The notes beneath the pieces are model-generated. The model was given only the letters and a program-made list of their open reading frames with translations, was not told the DNA's origin and ran no database searches. Both the position numbers and the translations under genes were made by a program. DNA of 64,000 nt from Variovorax paradoxus (GTDB lineage: Bacteria > Pseudomonadota > Gammaproteobacteria > Burkholderiales > Burkholderiaceae_C), in assembly GCF_018614875.1 (NCBI RefSeq), contig NZ_JAGGNW010000014.1:248001-312000 (forward strand), given 5' to 3'. Below, in pieces: positions 50,986 to 60,721 of this stretch; positions within the stretch are counted from its first letter, which is position 1; every line of letters begins with the position of its first letter.

Positions 50986-53900
50986 ATGAACGCACCGCTG
51001 CCCGAGCACATTCGCCGCGCGCTGGAAACCGTCACGCTCGACGACAAGTACAGCCTCGACTACGGCCGGGCCTTCATGAGCGGGGTGCAGGCGCTGGTCA
51101 AGCTGCCGATGCTGCAGCGCCTGCGCGACCAGCAGGCCGGCAAGAACACCGCCGGCTTCATCAGCGGCTACCGCGGTTCCCCGCTCGGCGGCTACGACCA
51201 GGCGCTGTGGAAGGCCAGCAAGTTCCTGAAGGAGCAGAACATCGTCTTCCAGCCCGGCGTGAACGAAGAACTCGCCGCCACCGCGCTCTGGGGCACCCAG
51301 CAACTGGGCTTCTCGCCGCAGGGCACCAACAAGTTCGACGGCGTCTTCGGCATCTGGTATGGCAAGGGCCCGGGCGTGGACCGCTGCTCCGACGTCTTCA
51401 AGCACGCCAACATGGCGGGCACCACCGAATGGGGCGGCGTGATCGCGGTGGCGGGCGACGACCACATTTCCAAGAGCAGCACCGCCGCGCACCAGAGCGA
51501 CCACATCTTCAAGGCCTGCGGCACGCCGGTGTTCTTTCCGGCCAACGTGCAGGAAATTCTCGACCTGGGCATCCACGCCTTCGCGCTGAGCCGCTTCTCG
51601 GGCGTGTGGTCGGGCATGAAGACGATCCAGGAGATTGTCGAGTCCAGCGCCACGGCGATGATCGACCCCGAGCGCGTCGAGATCGTCATCCCCACCGACT
51701 TCGAGATGCCGCCCGGCGGCCTGCACATCCGCTGGCCCGACCACGCGCTGGAGCAGGAAGCGCGGCTCATGCACTACAAGTGGTACGCCGCGCTGGCCTA
51801 CATCCGGGCCAACCGGCTGAACCACAACGTGATCGAAGGCCCGAACGACCGCTTCGGCATCATGGCCAGCGGCAAGGCCTTCAACGATACGCGCCAGGCG
51901 CTGATCGACCTGGGCCTGGACGACGCGGCCTGCCGCCAGCTGGGCATCCGGCTGCACAAGGTGGGCGTGGTGTGGCCTCTCGAGGCGCAGCTCACGCGCG
52001 AGTTCGCCACCGGCCTGCAGGAGATTCTGGTGGTGGAAGAAAAGCGCCAGGTCATCGAGTACCAGCTCAAGGAAGAGCTCTACAACTGGCGCGCCGACGT
52101 GCGGCCCAACGTGGTCGGCAAGTTCGACGAGGGCGAAGGCGCGAGCGACGACGGCTACTCCGGCGGCGAATGGTCGATGCCCAACCCCACCGCCCACACG
52201 CTGCTGCGCGCCAACGCCGACCTGAACCCCGCGCTCATCGCCAAGGCCATTGCCGCGCGCCTGAAGAAGACCGGTCTGCTGGCCGCCGCTGGCGCCGACA
52301 TGGCCGCGCGCATCGACGCGCAGCTTGCCATCCTCGAGGCCAAGGAGCGCTCGATGGTGGTGCAGCAGGCCTCCACCAGCGTGGTGGACGCCACGCGCCA
52401 GCCGTGGTTCTGCTCGGGCTGCCCGCACAACACCAGCACCGTGGTGCCCGAAGGCTCGCGCGCCATGGGCGGCATCGGCTGCCACTTCATGGCCACCTGG
52501 ATGGACCGCTCCACCATCGGCTTCACGCAAATGGGCGGCGAGGGCGTGCCGTGGGTGGGCCAGCAGCCCTTCACGACCGACCAGCACATCTTCGCGAACC
52601 TTGGAGACGGCACGTATTTCCACAGCGGCCTGCTCGCCATCCGCCAGAGCATCGCGGCGGGCGTGAACATCACCTACAAGATCCTCTACAACGACGCGGT
52701 GGCCATGACCGGCGGCCAGCAGGTCGGCGAGCGGCCCGAGGGCCACTCCGTGCTGCAGATTGCCGAGAGCCTGCATGCCGAGGGCACGAAGAAGGTGGTC
52801 ATCGTCACGGACGAGCCCGAGAAGTACGAGGGCGTGAACATCCCCGGCGACCACGTGCAAGTGAAGCACCGCGACCTGCTCGACGAGATCCAGCGCGAGT
52901 TCCGCCAGATGGCCGGCACCACGGCCATCATCTACGACCAGACCTGCGCCACCGAGAAGCGCCGCCGCCGCAAGCGGGGCACGGCCGTCGATCCGGCCAG
53001 GCGCGTGGTCATCAATGAGCTGGTCTGCGAGGGCTGCGGCGACTGCAGCGTGCAGAGCAACTGCCTGTCGGTCGAGCCGCTCGAAACCGAGTTCGGCCGC
53101 AAGCGCACCATCAACCAGAGCAGCTGCAACAAGGACATGAGCTGCCTCAAGGGCTTCTGCCCCAGCTTCGTCACGGTCGAAGGCGGGCAGCTCAAGAAGA
53201 AGGCGAAGAACAAAACCGACACGCCGTTCGAAGGGGCCCCGCTCCCCGAGCCGGCCGTGCCGGTGCTGGCGCAGGACCAGGTCTGGGGCATCGTGGTGGC
53301 CGGCGTCGGCGGCACGGGCGTCATCACCATCGGCCAGCTGCTGGGCATGGCGGCGCACATCGAGGGCAAGGGCATCGTCACGCAGGACGCGGCCGGCCTG
53401 GCGCAAAAGGGCGGCGCCACCTGGAGCCATGTGCTGATCGGCGAATCGCAGGACGCGATCCGCACCACGCGCGTCGGCACCGCCGCGGCCGACCTGATTC
53501 TGGCGGCCGATCCGCTGGTGGCCGTCAACGCCGAAACCCTGGCGCGCATGCGCGAGGGGCGCACGCACGTGGCGCTCAACACGCACAGCACGCCCACGGC
53601 CGCCTTCGTGCGCAACGCCAACTGGGTGAACCCGCAGGACGACTGCGCGAATGAACTCGCGCGCGCCGTGGGCGCCGATGCGCTCGGCACCTTCGATGCC
53701 GATGCCGCGGCCACCACGCTGATGGGCGACAGCCTCTACGCCAATCCGATGCTGCTGGGTTTCGCCTGGCAGAAGGGCTGGGTCCCGTTGGCGCTCGAGT
53801 CGCTGATGCGCGCCATCGAGCTCAACGCCGTCGCCGTCGAGAACAACAAGGCCGCCTTCGCCTGGGGCCGCCAGGCGGCCGCTCATCCGGGCGAGCTGCA

Positions 53901-54609
53901 AAAGCGCGTGCGCCCGGGCCAGGTCATCGAGTTCAAGAAGCGCGAAACCGTCGACAGCCTGGTGGCGCGCCGGGTCGAATTCCTCACGGGCTACCAGAAC
54001 GCGGCCTATGCCGGCGAATACCGGCAGTTCGTGGAGAAGGTCCGGCAGGCCGAATCGGTGCTGGGCAAGACCGCGCTGACCGAAGCCGTTGCCCGCTACC
54101 TGTTCAAGCTCATGGCCTACAAGGACGAGTACGAGGTGGCGCGCCTGCACGCCGATCGCAGCTTCCTCGACCGGGTCGAAGGCATGTTCGAAGGCCAGAT
54201 GGGCAAGGATTTCAAGCTCAACTACCACCTCGCGCCGCCCATCATCGCCAGGAAGAACGCCAAGGGCGAGCTGCAGAAGCAGAAGTTCGGCCCCTGGATG
54301 CTGGCTGGCTTCAGGCTGCTGGCCCGGCTCAAGGGCCTGCGCGGCACGGCCTTCGACATCTTCGGGCGCACCGAAGAGCGCAGGACCGAACGCGCGCTCG
54401 TCGGCGAGTACCGCGCGAGCATCGAGGAGGTGATTGCGGGCCTCGCCGCCGGGAACCATGCGCTGGCGCTGGAAATCGCGAGCCTGCCCGAGCAGATCCG
54501 CGGCTACGGCCATGTGAAGGACCGCAACCTCGCCGCGGCCCGCACCCGCTGGAGCGACCTGCTCGCCAAATGGCGCAACCCGCAGCAGTCGCAGCGCGCC
54601 GCCGCGTGA
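50986..54609 (+). CDS. Indolepyruvate ferredoxin oxidoreductase, fused alpha-gamma type
   Basis: 1207 residues. The N-terminal half resembles IorA: GFISGYRGSPLGGYD, then a thiamine-diphosphate domain (CSGCPHNTSTVVPEG from about residue 475, GGIGCHFMATWMD). A Cys cluster for a 4Fe-4S centre begins at Cys681 (CEGCGDC) and continues to CLKGFCPSF. The C-terminal part resembles IorB (VAGVGGTGVITIGQLLGMAAH). It oxidatively decarboxylates arylpyruvates or branched 2-oxoacids to acyl-CoA with ferredoxin. This giant form occurs in aerobic Proteobacteria. The start follows CGGAGAC. Control by the divergent Lrp is likely. Confidence 0.93.
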   Translation: MNAPLPEHIRRALETVTLDDKYSLDYGRAFMSGVQALVKLPMLQRLRDQQAGKNTAGFISGYRGSPLGGYDQALWKASKFLKEQNIVFQPGVNEELAATALWGTQQLGFSPQGTNKFDGVFGIWYGKGPGVDRCSDVFKHANMAGTTEWGGVIAVAGDDHISKSSTAAHQSDHIFKACGTPVFFPANVQEILDLGIHAFALSRFSGVWSGMKTIQEIVESSATAMIDPERVEIVIPTDFEMPPGGLHIRWPDHALEQEARLMHYKWYAALAYIRANRLNHNVIEGPNDRFGIMASGKAFNDTRQALIDLGLDDAACRQLGIRLHKVGVVWPLEAQLTREFATGLQEILVVEEKRQVIEYQLKEELYNWRADVRPNVVGKFDEGEGASDDGYSGGEWSMPNPTAHTLLRANADLNPALIAKAIAARLKKTGLLAAAGADMAARIDAQLAILEAKERSMVVQQASTSVVDATRQPWFCSGCPHNTSTVVPEGSRAMGGIGCHFMATWMDRSTIGFTQMGGEGVPWVGQQPFTTDQHIFANLGDGTYFHSGLLAIRQSIAAGVNITYKILYNDAVAMTGGQQVGERPEGHSVLQIAESLHAEGTKKVVIVTDEPEKYEGVNIPGDHVQVKHRDLLDEIQREFRQMAGTTAIIYDQTCATEKRRRRKRGTAVDPARRVVINELVCEGCGDCSVQSNCLSVEPLETEFGRKRTINQSSCNKDMSCLKGFCPSFVTVEGGQLKKKAKNKTDTPFEGAPLPEPAVPVLAQDQVWGIVVAGVGGTGVITIGQLLGMAAHIEGKGIVTQDAAGLAQKGGATWSHVLIGESQDAIRTTRVGTAAADLILAADPLVAVNAETLARMREGRTHVALNTHSTPTAAFVRNANWVNPQDDCANELARAVGADALGTFDADAAATTLMGDSLYANPMLLGFAWQKGWVPLALESLMRAIELNAVAVENNKAAFAWGRQAAAHPGELQKRVRPGQVIEFKKRETVDSLVARRVEFLTGYQNAAYAGEYRQFVEKVRQAESVLGKTALTEAVARYLFKLMAYKDEYEVARLHADRSFLDRVEGMFEGQMGKDFKLNYHLAPPIIARKNAKGELQKQKFGPWMLAGFRLLARLKGLRGTAFDIFGRTEERRTERALVGEYRASIEEVIAGLAAGNHALALEIASLPEQIRGYGHVKDRNLAAARTRWSDLLAKWRNPQQSQRAAA

Positions 54610-54651
54610 TTTTTCCGGAGGCCGGCCTGGCACCGCCGGCCGCCTCGCGTG

Positions 54652-54674
54652 CTTGCTCCTGAAAAGGTAGCAAG
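54652..54674. repeat. Short inverted repeat in the gap before yajC
   Basis: CTTGCT (54652-54657) and AGCAAG (54669-54674) pair perfectly around CCTGAAAAGGT. This resembles short AT-rich palindromes I recall between comamonad genes; a related fragment with GCTACTAAAGTAATAGC lies near 21647. The 272-bp gap also holds a GC-rich stem (GCCGGC with GCCGGC near 54622-54641) and a TACAAT -10-like box at 54751. Confidence 0.4.
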
Positions 54675-54881
54675 AGACGCGCAGCCGAAGCCCATGGAAA
54701 GCCCTGCTCGGCGCGCCGGATAAGCGCGCGGAGCGGGGCATTGCCACGAATACAATGCCCGCTGCTGCGCGCGGCCGACGCCGCCTCAAGCTCTGACTCG
54801 CGGCCTTTTCCTCGGGGCCGCGGAACCGCGGGCCCGGTCCGCGCTTCTGACATTCCTCTCTTCTCTCTGCTGGAGACTCTC

Positions 54882-55220
54882 TTGTTCATTTCCTCTGCTT
54901 TCGCCCAAACCGCGCCCGCTGCTTCCGGCGGTGGCGACATGTTGTCCTCGCTCGGCAGCATGCTGCCCCTGGTGCTGATGTTCGTGGTTCTGTATTTCGT
55001 GATGATCCGTCCGCAAATGAAGCGCCAGAAAGAAGCCCGTTCGATGATCGAAGCCCTGGCCAAGGGCGATGAGGTGGCCACGGCCGGCGGCGTGCTCGGC
55101 AAGATCACCTCGCTCGGCGACCAGTACCTCGGCCTCGAAATCGCCAATGGCGTGGAGATCAAGATCCAGCGCAGCGCCGTGGTCCAGGTCCTGCCCAAGG
55201 GCGCTGTCAAGCAGCAATAA
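54882..55220 (+). CDS. yajC: Preprotein translocase subunit YajC
   Basis: 112 residues. The start is TTG 54882 (FISSAFAQTAPAA), 7 bases after a TGGAGA site; no ATG fits. One membrane helix (SMLPLVLMFVVLYFVMI) is followed by RPQMKRQKEARSMIEALAKGDEVATAGGVLGKI, the YajC core (given here as two adjoining blocks). YajC associates with SecDF. The usual upstream partners queA and tgt are absent; the oxidoreductase gene lies there instead. secD begins 92 bp downstream. Confidence 0.93.
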   Translation: MFISSAFAQTAPAASGGGDMLSSLGSMLPLVLMFVVLYFVMIRPQMKRQKEARSMIEALAKGDEVATAGGVLGKITSLGDQYLGLEIANGVEIKIQRSAVVQVLPKGAVKQQ

Positions 55221-55235
55221 ATAGGCGCGCGGCCG

Positions 55236-55261
55236 GGCCTTGCGCTTCGTGGCGCAAGGCC
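55236..55261 (+). other. Perfect hairpin between yajC and secD
   Basis: GGCCTTGCGC (55236-55245) pairs with GCGCAAGGCC (55252-55261) around TTCGTG. No U tract follows, so it is not a classic terminator. It may set the yajC:secD expression ratio by RNA processing or pausing (inference). Confidence 0.6.
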
Positions 55262-55312
55262 TCAAGTCACGCCGTGTTCCGTCTCTGAAAAGTTTGTGAA
55301 AAGCGCTTTCTC

Positions 55313-57196
55313 ATGAACCGTTATCCGGTCTGGAAGTACGCGATCATCGTGATCGTGCTGCTTGTGGGGTTGATCTATTCCCTGCCCAATTTCTTCGGCG
55401 AGGCGCCTGCGGTGCAGGTGTCCGCGGCCAAGTCGACCGTCAAGGTCGACGCAGCCACCCAGGGCCGGGTCGAGGAGGCGCTGAAGGCGGTCGGGCTCAC
55501 GCCCGACCTGTTCACGCTCGAGGGCGGCTCGCTGCGCGCGCGCTTCGCCACCGCCGACGAGCAGATCAAGGCACGCGATGCGGTGCAGCGCGCGCTGGTG
55601 CCCGATCCCGCGGACCCGCCCTATGTGGTGGCGCTGAACCTGGTTTCGCGCTCGCCGGCCTGGCTCACGTCGCTGCATGCGTTCCCGATGTATCTCGGCC
55701 TCGACTTGCGCGGCGGCGTCGACTTCCTGCTCCAGGTCGACATGAAGGGCGCCATCGACAAGAAGGCCGAGTCCTTCGCAAGCGATCTGCGCACCACCTT
55801 CCGCGACAAGGGCATTCGCGGCACTTCGGTGAACCGCAACGGCCAGACGATCGAGGTTTCCTTCCGCGACGCGGCCGCGCTGCAAGCCGCCAGGCAACTG
55901 ATCCAGGACCAGTTCCAGGATCTCTCGACCACCGACAGCCAGGACGGCAGCAACTGGCGCCTCACCGCCAGCATCAAGCCCGAAGCCGCGCGACGGCTGC
56001 AGGATGCGGCGCTCAAGCAGAACATCACCACCCTGCACAACCGGATCAACGAACTCGGCGTGGCCGAGCCGGTGATCCAGCAGCAGGGCCTCGACCGCAT
56101 CGTGGTGCAGCTGCCCGGCGTGCAGGACACGGCCAAGGCCAAGGACATCCTGGGGCGCACCGCCACGCTCGAGATGCGCCTGGTCGACGAAAGCGCCGAA
56201 GGCCGCGCGGCCGAACTGAGCGGCGGGCCGGTGCCCTTCGGCTCCGAGAAATTCCTCGAGCGCAGCGGCCGCCCGGTGATCGTGAAGAAGCAGGTGCTCG
56301 TCACCGGCGAGAACCTCACCGACGCGCAGCCCGGTTTCGACCAGCAGAGCAACCAGCCCAAGGTCGACCTGACCATGGACGCCAAGGGCGGGCGCATCAT
56401 GCGCGACGTGAGCCGCGAGAACTTCAAGAAGCGCATGGCCATGCTGATCTTCGAGAAGGGCAAGGGCGAAGTGCTCACGGCCCCGTCGATCAACGGCGAG
56501 CTCGGCAACCGCTTCCAGATTTCGGGATCGATGACCGTGGTCGAGGCTAACGACCTCGCGCTGCTGCTGCGCGCCGGCTCGCTGGCCGCCCCGATGGAAA
56601 TCATCCAGGAACGCACCATCGGCCCGAGCCTGGGCGCCGACAACATCGAGAAGGGCTTCAAGAGCGTGATGTACGGCTTCCTCGCGATCATGGTGTTCAT
56701 GTGCGCCTACTACGCGCTGTTCGGCCTGTTCTCGTCGATCGCGCTGGCCGTCAACCTGATGCTGCTGGTGGCCATCCTCTCGATGCTGCAGGCCACGCTC
56801 ACGCTGCCCGGCATCGCGGCCATGGCGCTGGCCATTGGCGTGGCCATCGACTCCAACGTGCTGATCAACGAACGCGTGCGCGAGGAGCTGCGCAACGGCG
56901 CCTCGCCGCAAGCCGCCATCCATGCCGGCTACGACCGCGCCTGGGGCACGATCCTCGACTCCAACGTGACCACGCTGATCGCCGGCATCGCCTTGCTGGC
57001 CTTCGGCTCGGGGCCGATCCGCGGCTTCGCGGTGGTGCACTGCATCGGAATCGTGACCTCGATGTTCTCCGCCGTGTTCTTCTCGCGCGGCCTCGTGAAC
57101 TTCTGGTACGGCAACAAGAAGAAGCTCAAGACGGTGTCGATCGGCACGGTCTGGCGGCCCAAGACCAACGGCACCGCCGTGGCTGAAGGCAAGTAA
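55313..57196 (+). CDS. secD: Protein translocase subunit SecD
   Basis: 627 residues, the long beta-proteobacterial form. An N-terminal membrane helix (YAIIVIVLLVGLIYSLPNFF) is followed by a large periplasmic domain with GLDLRGGVDFLLQVD. Five C-terminal helices include YGFLAIMVFMCAYYALFGLF and the core GIAAMALAIGVAIDSNVLINERVREELR (two joined blocks), where the Asp serves proton coupling. With SecF it uses proton motive force to complete export. The start follows a weak site at ATG 55313 (MNRYPVWKYA). Confidence 0.96.
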   Translation: MNRYPVWKYAIIVIVLLVGLIYSLPNFFGEAPAVQVSAAKSTVKVDAATQGRVEEALKAVGLTPDLFTLEGGSLRARFATADEQIKARDAVQRALVPDPADPPYVVALNLVSRSPAWLTSLHAFPMYLGLDLRGGVDFLLQVDMKGAIDKKAESFASDLRTTFRDKGIRGTSVNRNGQTIEVSFRDAAALQAARQLIQDQFQDLSTTDSQDGSNWRLTASIKPEAARRLQDAALKQNITTLHNRINELGVAEPVIQQQGLDRIVVQLPGVQDTAKAKDILGRTATLEMRLVDESAEGRAAELSGGPVPFGSEKFLERSGRPVIVKKQVLVTGENLTDAQPGFDQQSNQPKVDLTMDAKGGRIMRDVSRENFKKRMAMLIFEKGKGEVLTAPSINGELGNRFQISGSMTVVEANDLALLLRAGSLAAPMEIIQERTIGPSLGADNIEKGFKSVMYGFLAIMVFMCAYYALFGLFSSIALAVNLMLLVAILSMLQATLTLPGIAAMALAIGVAIDSNVLINERVREELRNGASPQAAIHAGYDRAWGTILDSNVTTLIAGIALLAFGSGPIRGFAVVHCIGIVTSMFSAVFFSRGLVNFWYGNKKKLKTVSIGTVWRPKTNGTAVAEGK

Positions 57197-57214
57197 AGGT
57201 CAAGGACAAGCGCC

Positions 57215-58177
57215 ATGGAATTCTTCCGCATCCACAAGACCATCCCGTTCATGCGCCACGCGCTGGTGCTGAACATCATCTCTTTCGTCACCTTCGCGCT
57301 GGCGGTGTTCTTCCTGCTGCACCGCGGGCTGCACCTGTCGGTGGAGTTCACGGGCGGCACCGTGATGGAGGTGGCCTACCAGCAGTCCGCCGACGTCGGC
57401 AAGGTGCGCGAGGCGATCGGCAAGCTGGGCTACCCCGATGTGCAGGTGCAGAGCTACGGCACCTCGCGCGACGTGCAGATCCGCCTGCCGGCGCAGAAGG
57501 GCATGAACTCCGACCAGCAGAGCGCGCAGGTGATGCAGGCGCTCAAGTCGGTCGATCCGTCGGCCACGCAGCGCGGCATCGAGGTGGTCGGCCCGCAGGT
57601 CGGCGAGGAGCTCACCGTCAACGGGCTCAAGGCGCTCGGCATGGTGGTGGTCGGCATCATGATCTACCTGGCGATCCGCTTCGAATGGAAGTTCGCCGTG
57701 GCCACCGTGCTGGCCAACCTGCACGACGTGGTCATCATCCTGGGGTTCTTCGCCTTCTTCCAGTGGGAGTTCTCGCTCGCGGTGCTGGCGGCGGTGCTGG
57801 CGGTGCTGGGTTATTCGGTCAACGAGTCGGTCGTGATCTTCGACCGGGTGCGCGAGAATTTCCGGCGCTACCGCAAGATGAGCACGGTCGAGATCATCGA
57901 CAACGCGATCACCTCCACCATCAGCCGCACCATCATCACGCACGGCTCGACGCAGCTGGTGGTGCTCTCGATGTTCTTCTTCGGCGGCCCGACGCTGCAC
58001 TACTTTGCGCTGGCGCTGACCATCGGCATCTGCTTCGGCATCTATTCGTCGGCCTTCGTGGCGGCGGCCATTGCCATGTGGCTCGGCGTCAAGCGCGAGG
58101 ATCTCATCAAGGGCCCGGTCAACAAGCGCGACGGCGGCGGCTCCGAAGACGATCCGAACGCCGGCGCCGTGGTCTGA
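57215..58177 (+). CDS. secF: Protein translocase subunit SecF
   Basis: 320 residues, six membrane helices. N-terminal RHALVLNIISFVTFALAVFFL, periplasmic SVEFTGGTVMEV, and the SecF signature LAVLGYSVNESVVIFDRVRENFRRYR (as two blocks). The Asp in this helix pairs with that of SecD in proton coupling. It starts 18 bp after secD and partners it in the membrane. Confidence 0.96.
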   Translation: MEFFRIHKTIPFMRHALVLNIISFVTFALAVFFLLHRGLHLSVEFTGGTVMEVAYQQSADVGKVREAIGKLGYPDVQVQSYGTSRDVQIRLPAQKGMNSDQQSAQVMQALKSVDPSATQRGIEVVGPQVGEELTVNGLKALGMVVVGIMIYLAIRFEWKFAVATVLANLHDVVIILGFFAFFQWEFSLAVLAAVLAVLGYSVNESVVIFDRVRENFRRYRKMSTVEIIDNAITSTISRTIITHGSTQLVVLSMFFFGGPTLHYFALALTIGICFGIYSSAFVAAAIAMWLGVKREDLIKGPVNKRDGGGSEDDPNAGAVV

Positions 58178-58315
58178 TGGTGCCGATCAAGGGGATGCGC
58201 CGCGGGAGCCCGCAGCAATGCCGGAGCTGAGGCACACTTGTGCGGTTGCGCTTCCCGATGCAAGCTCTCGGTTTTCGCCGAAGAATAGAGCCCCGTCGGC
58301 CTTCCCGATCCTTCA

Positions 58316-60721
58316 ATGAGCATTGCGCGGTCCGTCTCTTCCCTGCAACTCGCGCGCGAAACGCGTGAGCAATTCGTCCGTGCCACCGAGGGCGTCATCG
58401 CCCCGTTGGCGCAAGCGATCCGGGATCGCCTGACGCAGCAGGCTTCGGAAATCGGCAGCGCGCGCGCCATGCAGGAGAGCCGGGACGACTTCGTGGCGTT
58501 CCAGGGCCAGGCATCGCAATGGGTGTCGCTCGCGCAGGCGGGTTTGCGCAAGTCGGTGAGCGACCCGGCGGGTGCGGCGCCCGCCGCGTCGTCCGGCGCG
58601 AAGCTGCGGCTCGAACTGATCGATGACGATGCGATGGAGAGCAGCATCCTTTCATCGCGCCTGGCGCAGCTGATTCACGACAAGGCCAGCTTCGAGCTCA
58701 GCGACCTGCGGCTGCGCATTCAATATCTCGAAGGCACCGGCGAGCTCGACGCCAACGACGTGCTCAGGCCCGAAACCCTGGCCAAGCTGCTGGTGGACCA
58801 GTGGCTGGCGGCCGGCTTGAGCCGCACGCTGTGGGCGCGGGTGCAGGAGACTGTGCAGCATCAGCTCGTCGGCGTGGTCGTCAAAGCCTATGAGGACGCC
58901 AACGCCTTCCTGATTTCCCGCGGCGTGATGCCGGAAATCGATCTAAAGAGCTTTGTCCGGCGCACAGGCGGCAGCAGTGGCGGCAGCGCCACCGGGCCGG
59001 CAACCATGCCCGCGTCCCCTTACGCCGGTGGCGCAGCGCATACCGCGGGTGCCGTGCGGCGGCATGGCGGCGCCGAGACGTCCCCGCAAGGGCGGGCTTT
59101 CGCTCCGACCACGCCGCCTCAGACGACGGGCGGCTCGCCATTGATGATCGCCCGCCAGCGCGCCCAGACGGCGCTTCTGAGCCTCAAGCGTTTCGTCGCC
59201 GGGCGCATCGGCGCAGACGCGTCCGCCGCGCCTTCCTCGTCGACGACAACGACGACGGGAACGGACGGCCATGTGCCAGGCGCCGGCCCCGGCGCCACCG
59301 GCGCTGCCGGTTCCCCGCGTGCCTTTTCCAGGACCTTTGCAGGCGTGATCGCCGAGGCCGAGGCGGCCTACCGGGTGGCTGCCTCGCAGTACATGCAAGG
59401 CTCCGGGGAGCAGGCCACCATCATCCAGCAGACGGCGGTCGATCTTCGGCGGCGCAGCGCGGAGCTCAAGAAAAGGGCGCCCACCACCGCCGACAAGGCC
59501 ACCGTCGAGATCGTGGCGCTCATGTTCCAGGCCATCCTCGCGGAGGAACGCATTCCTTTCTCGGCGCGCGTGTGGTTTGCACGCCTGCAGATGCCGGTGC
59601 TGCGCGTGGCCATCGCCGAGCCCGAGTTCTTCGGCACGCTGCAGCACCCGGCGCGCATGCTGATCGACCGCATGGGCTCCTGCGTGATGGGCTTCGATGC
59701 CGCGGCCATCTCGGGCAGCGCGCTCGAAGGCGAGATCCGGCGCGTGGTGCAGGTGATCGAGCAGTACCCGGAAACCGGCCAGCGTGTCTTCAAGCTGGTG
59801 TTCGACGAGTTCGTGGGCTTCCTGAACCGCTATCTCACGCAGAGCGACGCCACCCAGCGCGTCATGAGCGTGGCGCAGCAGGTCGAGCAGAAGGAAACCA
59901 TGGCGATCCAGTACACCATCGAGCTGCGCAAGATGCTCAACGACATGCCGGTGCGCGAGGAGATACGCGAGTTCCTCTTCAAGGTCTGGGCCGAGGTGCT
60001 GGCCATCGCCGCGCTGCGCTACGGCGCCCAGGGCGAGCAGACGGTGATGCTCAAGCGCGTGGCCTCCGAACTGGTGTGGGCGGCGAGCGCCAAACCCAAC
60101 CGCGCCGACCGCGCACGTGTGATCCAGGACCTGCCGCAGTTGCTGCAGCGCCTGCGCCTGGGCATGAACCTGCTGGGTATCATCGACGAGCCGCAGGAAG
60201 CCCACATCAAGGCCATCGGCGCGACCTTGTCCGATGCCTTCCTGTCGAAGACCGAAGCCATTCCCGCGGCCAAGATCGAAGCCATGGCCGAGCGCCTGGC
60301 GCATCTGGAAGATTTCGTGACGGACGATGGCGGCGCCTCCAGCCTGTCACTCGATGCGAACAGCATCGAACTGCTGCTGGGCATGGATGCGGCCTCGATC
60401 GAGGTCGTGGCCGACACCGCCGGCGGCGTTGCATCGGAAGACATGCTGGCGTGGGCCCACGAACTGGAGGTGGGCAACTGGTTCATGCTCGACCACAACG
60501 ACCGCGTGAGCCAGGTGCAGTTCGTCTGGCGCAGCGATCGCAAGCAGCTGCACCTGTTCGCCTCCGCCGATGGCCGCAGTTTCCTGATCCAGGTCGGTCG
60601 GCTGGCCAACTACCTGCAGGCCGGCCTGCTGGTGCCGGCCGAGGAAGAAACGCTCACGGTGCGCGCCACGCGCGAGGCGCTGGCCAAGCTCGATGCCAAT
60701 CCGGAGCGCTTGCTTAACTAG
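58316..60721 (+). CDS. DUF1631 domain-containing protein
   Basis: 801 residues, matching DUF1631 proteins. The N-terminal helical region (residues 1-210) contains LDDDAMESS-like text (LIDDDAMESSILSSRLAQL). A low-complexity Gly/Ser/Thr/Pro stretch (about 220-340) separates it from a long helical C-terminal region with LDHNDRVSQVQFVWRS near the end, which resembles a PilZ-like strand pattern. Function is unknown. The stop (TAG 60719-60721) overlaps the stop of smg on the other strand in CTAG. Confidence 0.85.
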   Translation: MSIARSVSSLQLARETREQFVRATEGVIAPLAQAIRDRLTQQASEIGSARAMQESRDDFVAFQGQASQWVSLAQAGLRKSVSDPAGAAPAASSGAKLRLELIDDDAMESSILSSRLAQLIHDKASFELSDLRLRIQYLEGTGELDANDVLRPETLAKLLVDQWLAAGLSRTLWARVQETVQHQLVGVVVKAYEDANAFLISRGVMPEIDLKSFVRRTGGSSGGSATGPATMPASPYAGGAAHTAGAVRRHGGAETSPQGRAFAPTTPPQTTGGSPLMIARQRAQTALLSLKRFVAGRIGADASAAPSSSTTTTTGTDGHVPGAGPGATGAAGSPRAFSRTFAGVIAEAEAAYRVAASQYMQGSGEQATIIQQTAVDLRRRSAELKKRAPTTADKATVEIVALMFQAILAEERIPFSARVWFARLQMPVLRVAIAEPEFFGTLQHPARMLIDRMGSCVMGFDAAAISGSALEGEIRRVVQVIEQYPETGQRVFKLVFDEFVGFLNRYLTQSDATQRVMSVAQQVEQKETMAIQYTIELRKMLNDMPVREEIREFLFKVWAEVLAIAALRYGAQGEQTVMLKRVASELVWAASAKPNRADRARVIQDLPQLLQRLRLGMNLLGIIDEPQEAHIKAIGATLSDAFLSKTEAIPAAKIEAMAERLAHLEDFVTDDGGASSLSLDANSIELLLGMDAASIEVVADTAGGVASEDMLAWAHELEVGNWFMLDHNDRVSQVQFVWRSDRKQLHLFASADGRSFLIQVGRLANYLQAGLLVPAEEETLTVRATREALAKLDANPERLLN

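Noticed and set aside
50818-54789. 1323-codon minus-strand ORF opposite the indolepyruvate oxidoreductase
   Set aside because: No domain, low-complexity Ala/Val/Arg/His text, and it covers a gene with clear thiamine-diphosphate and Fe-S motifs. It is a GC artefact.
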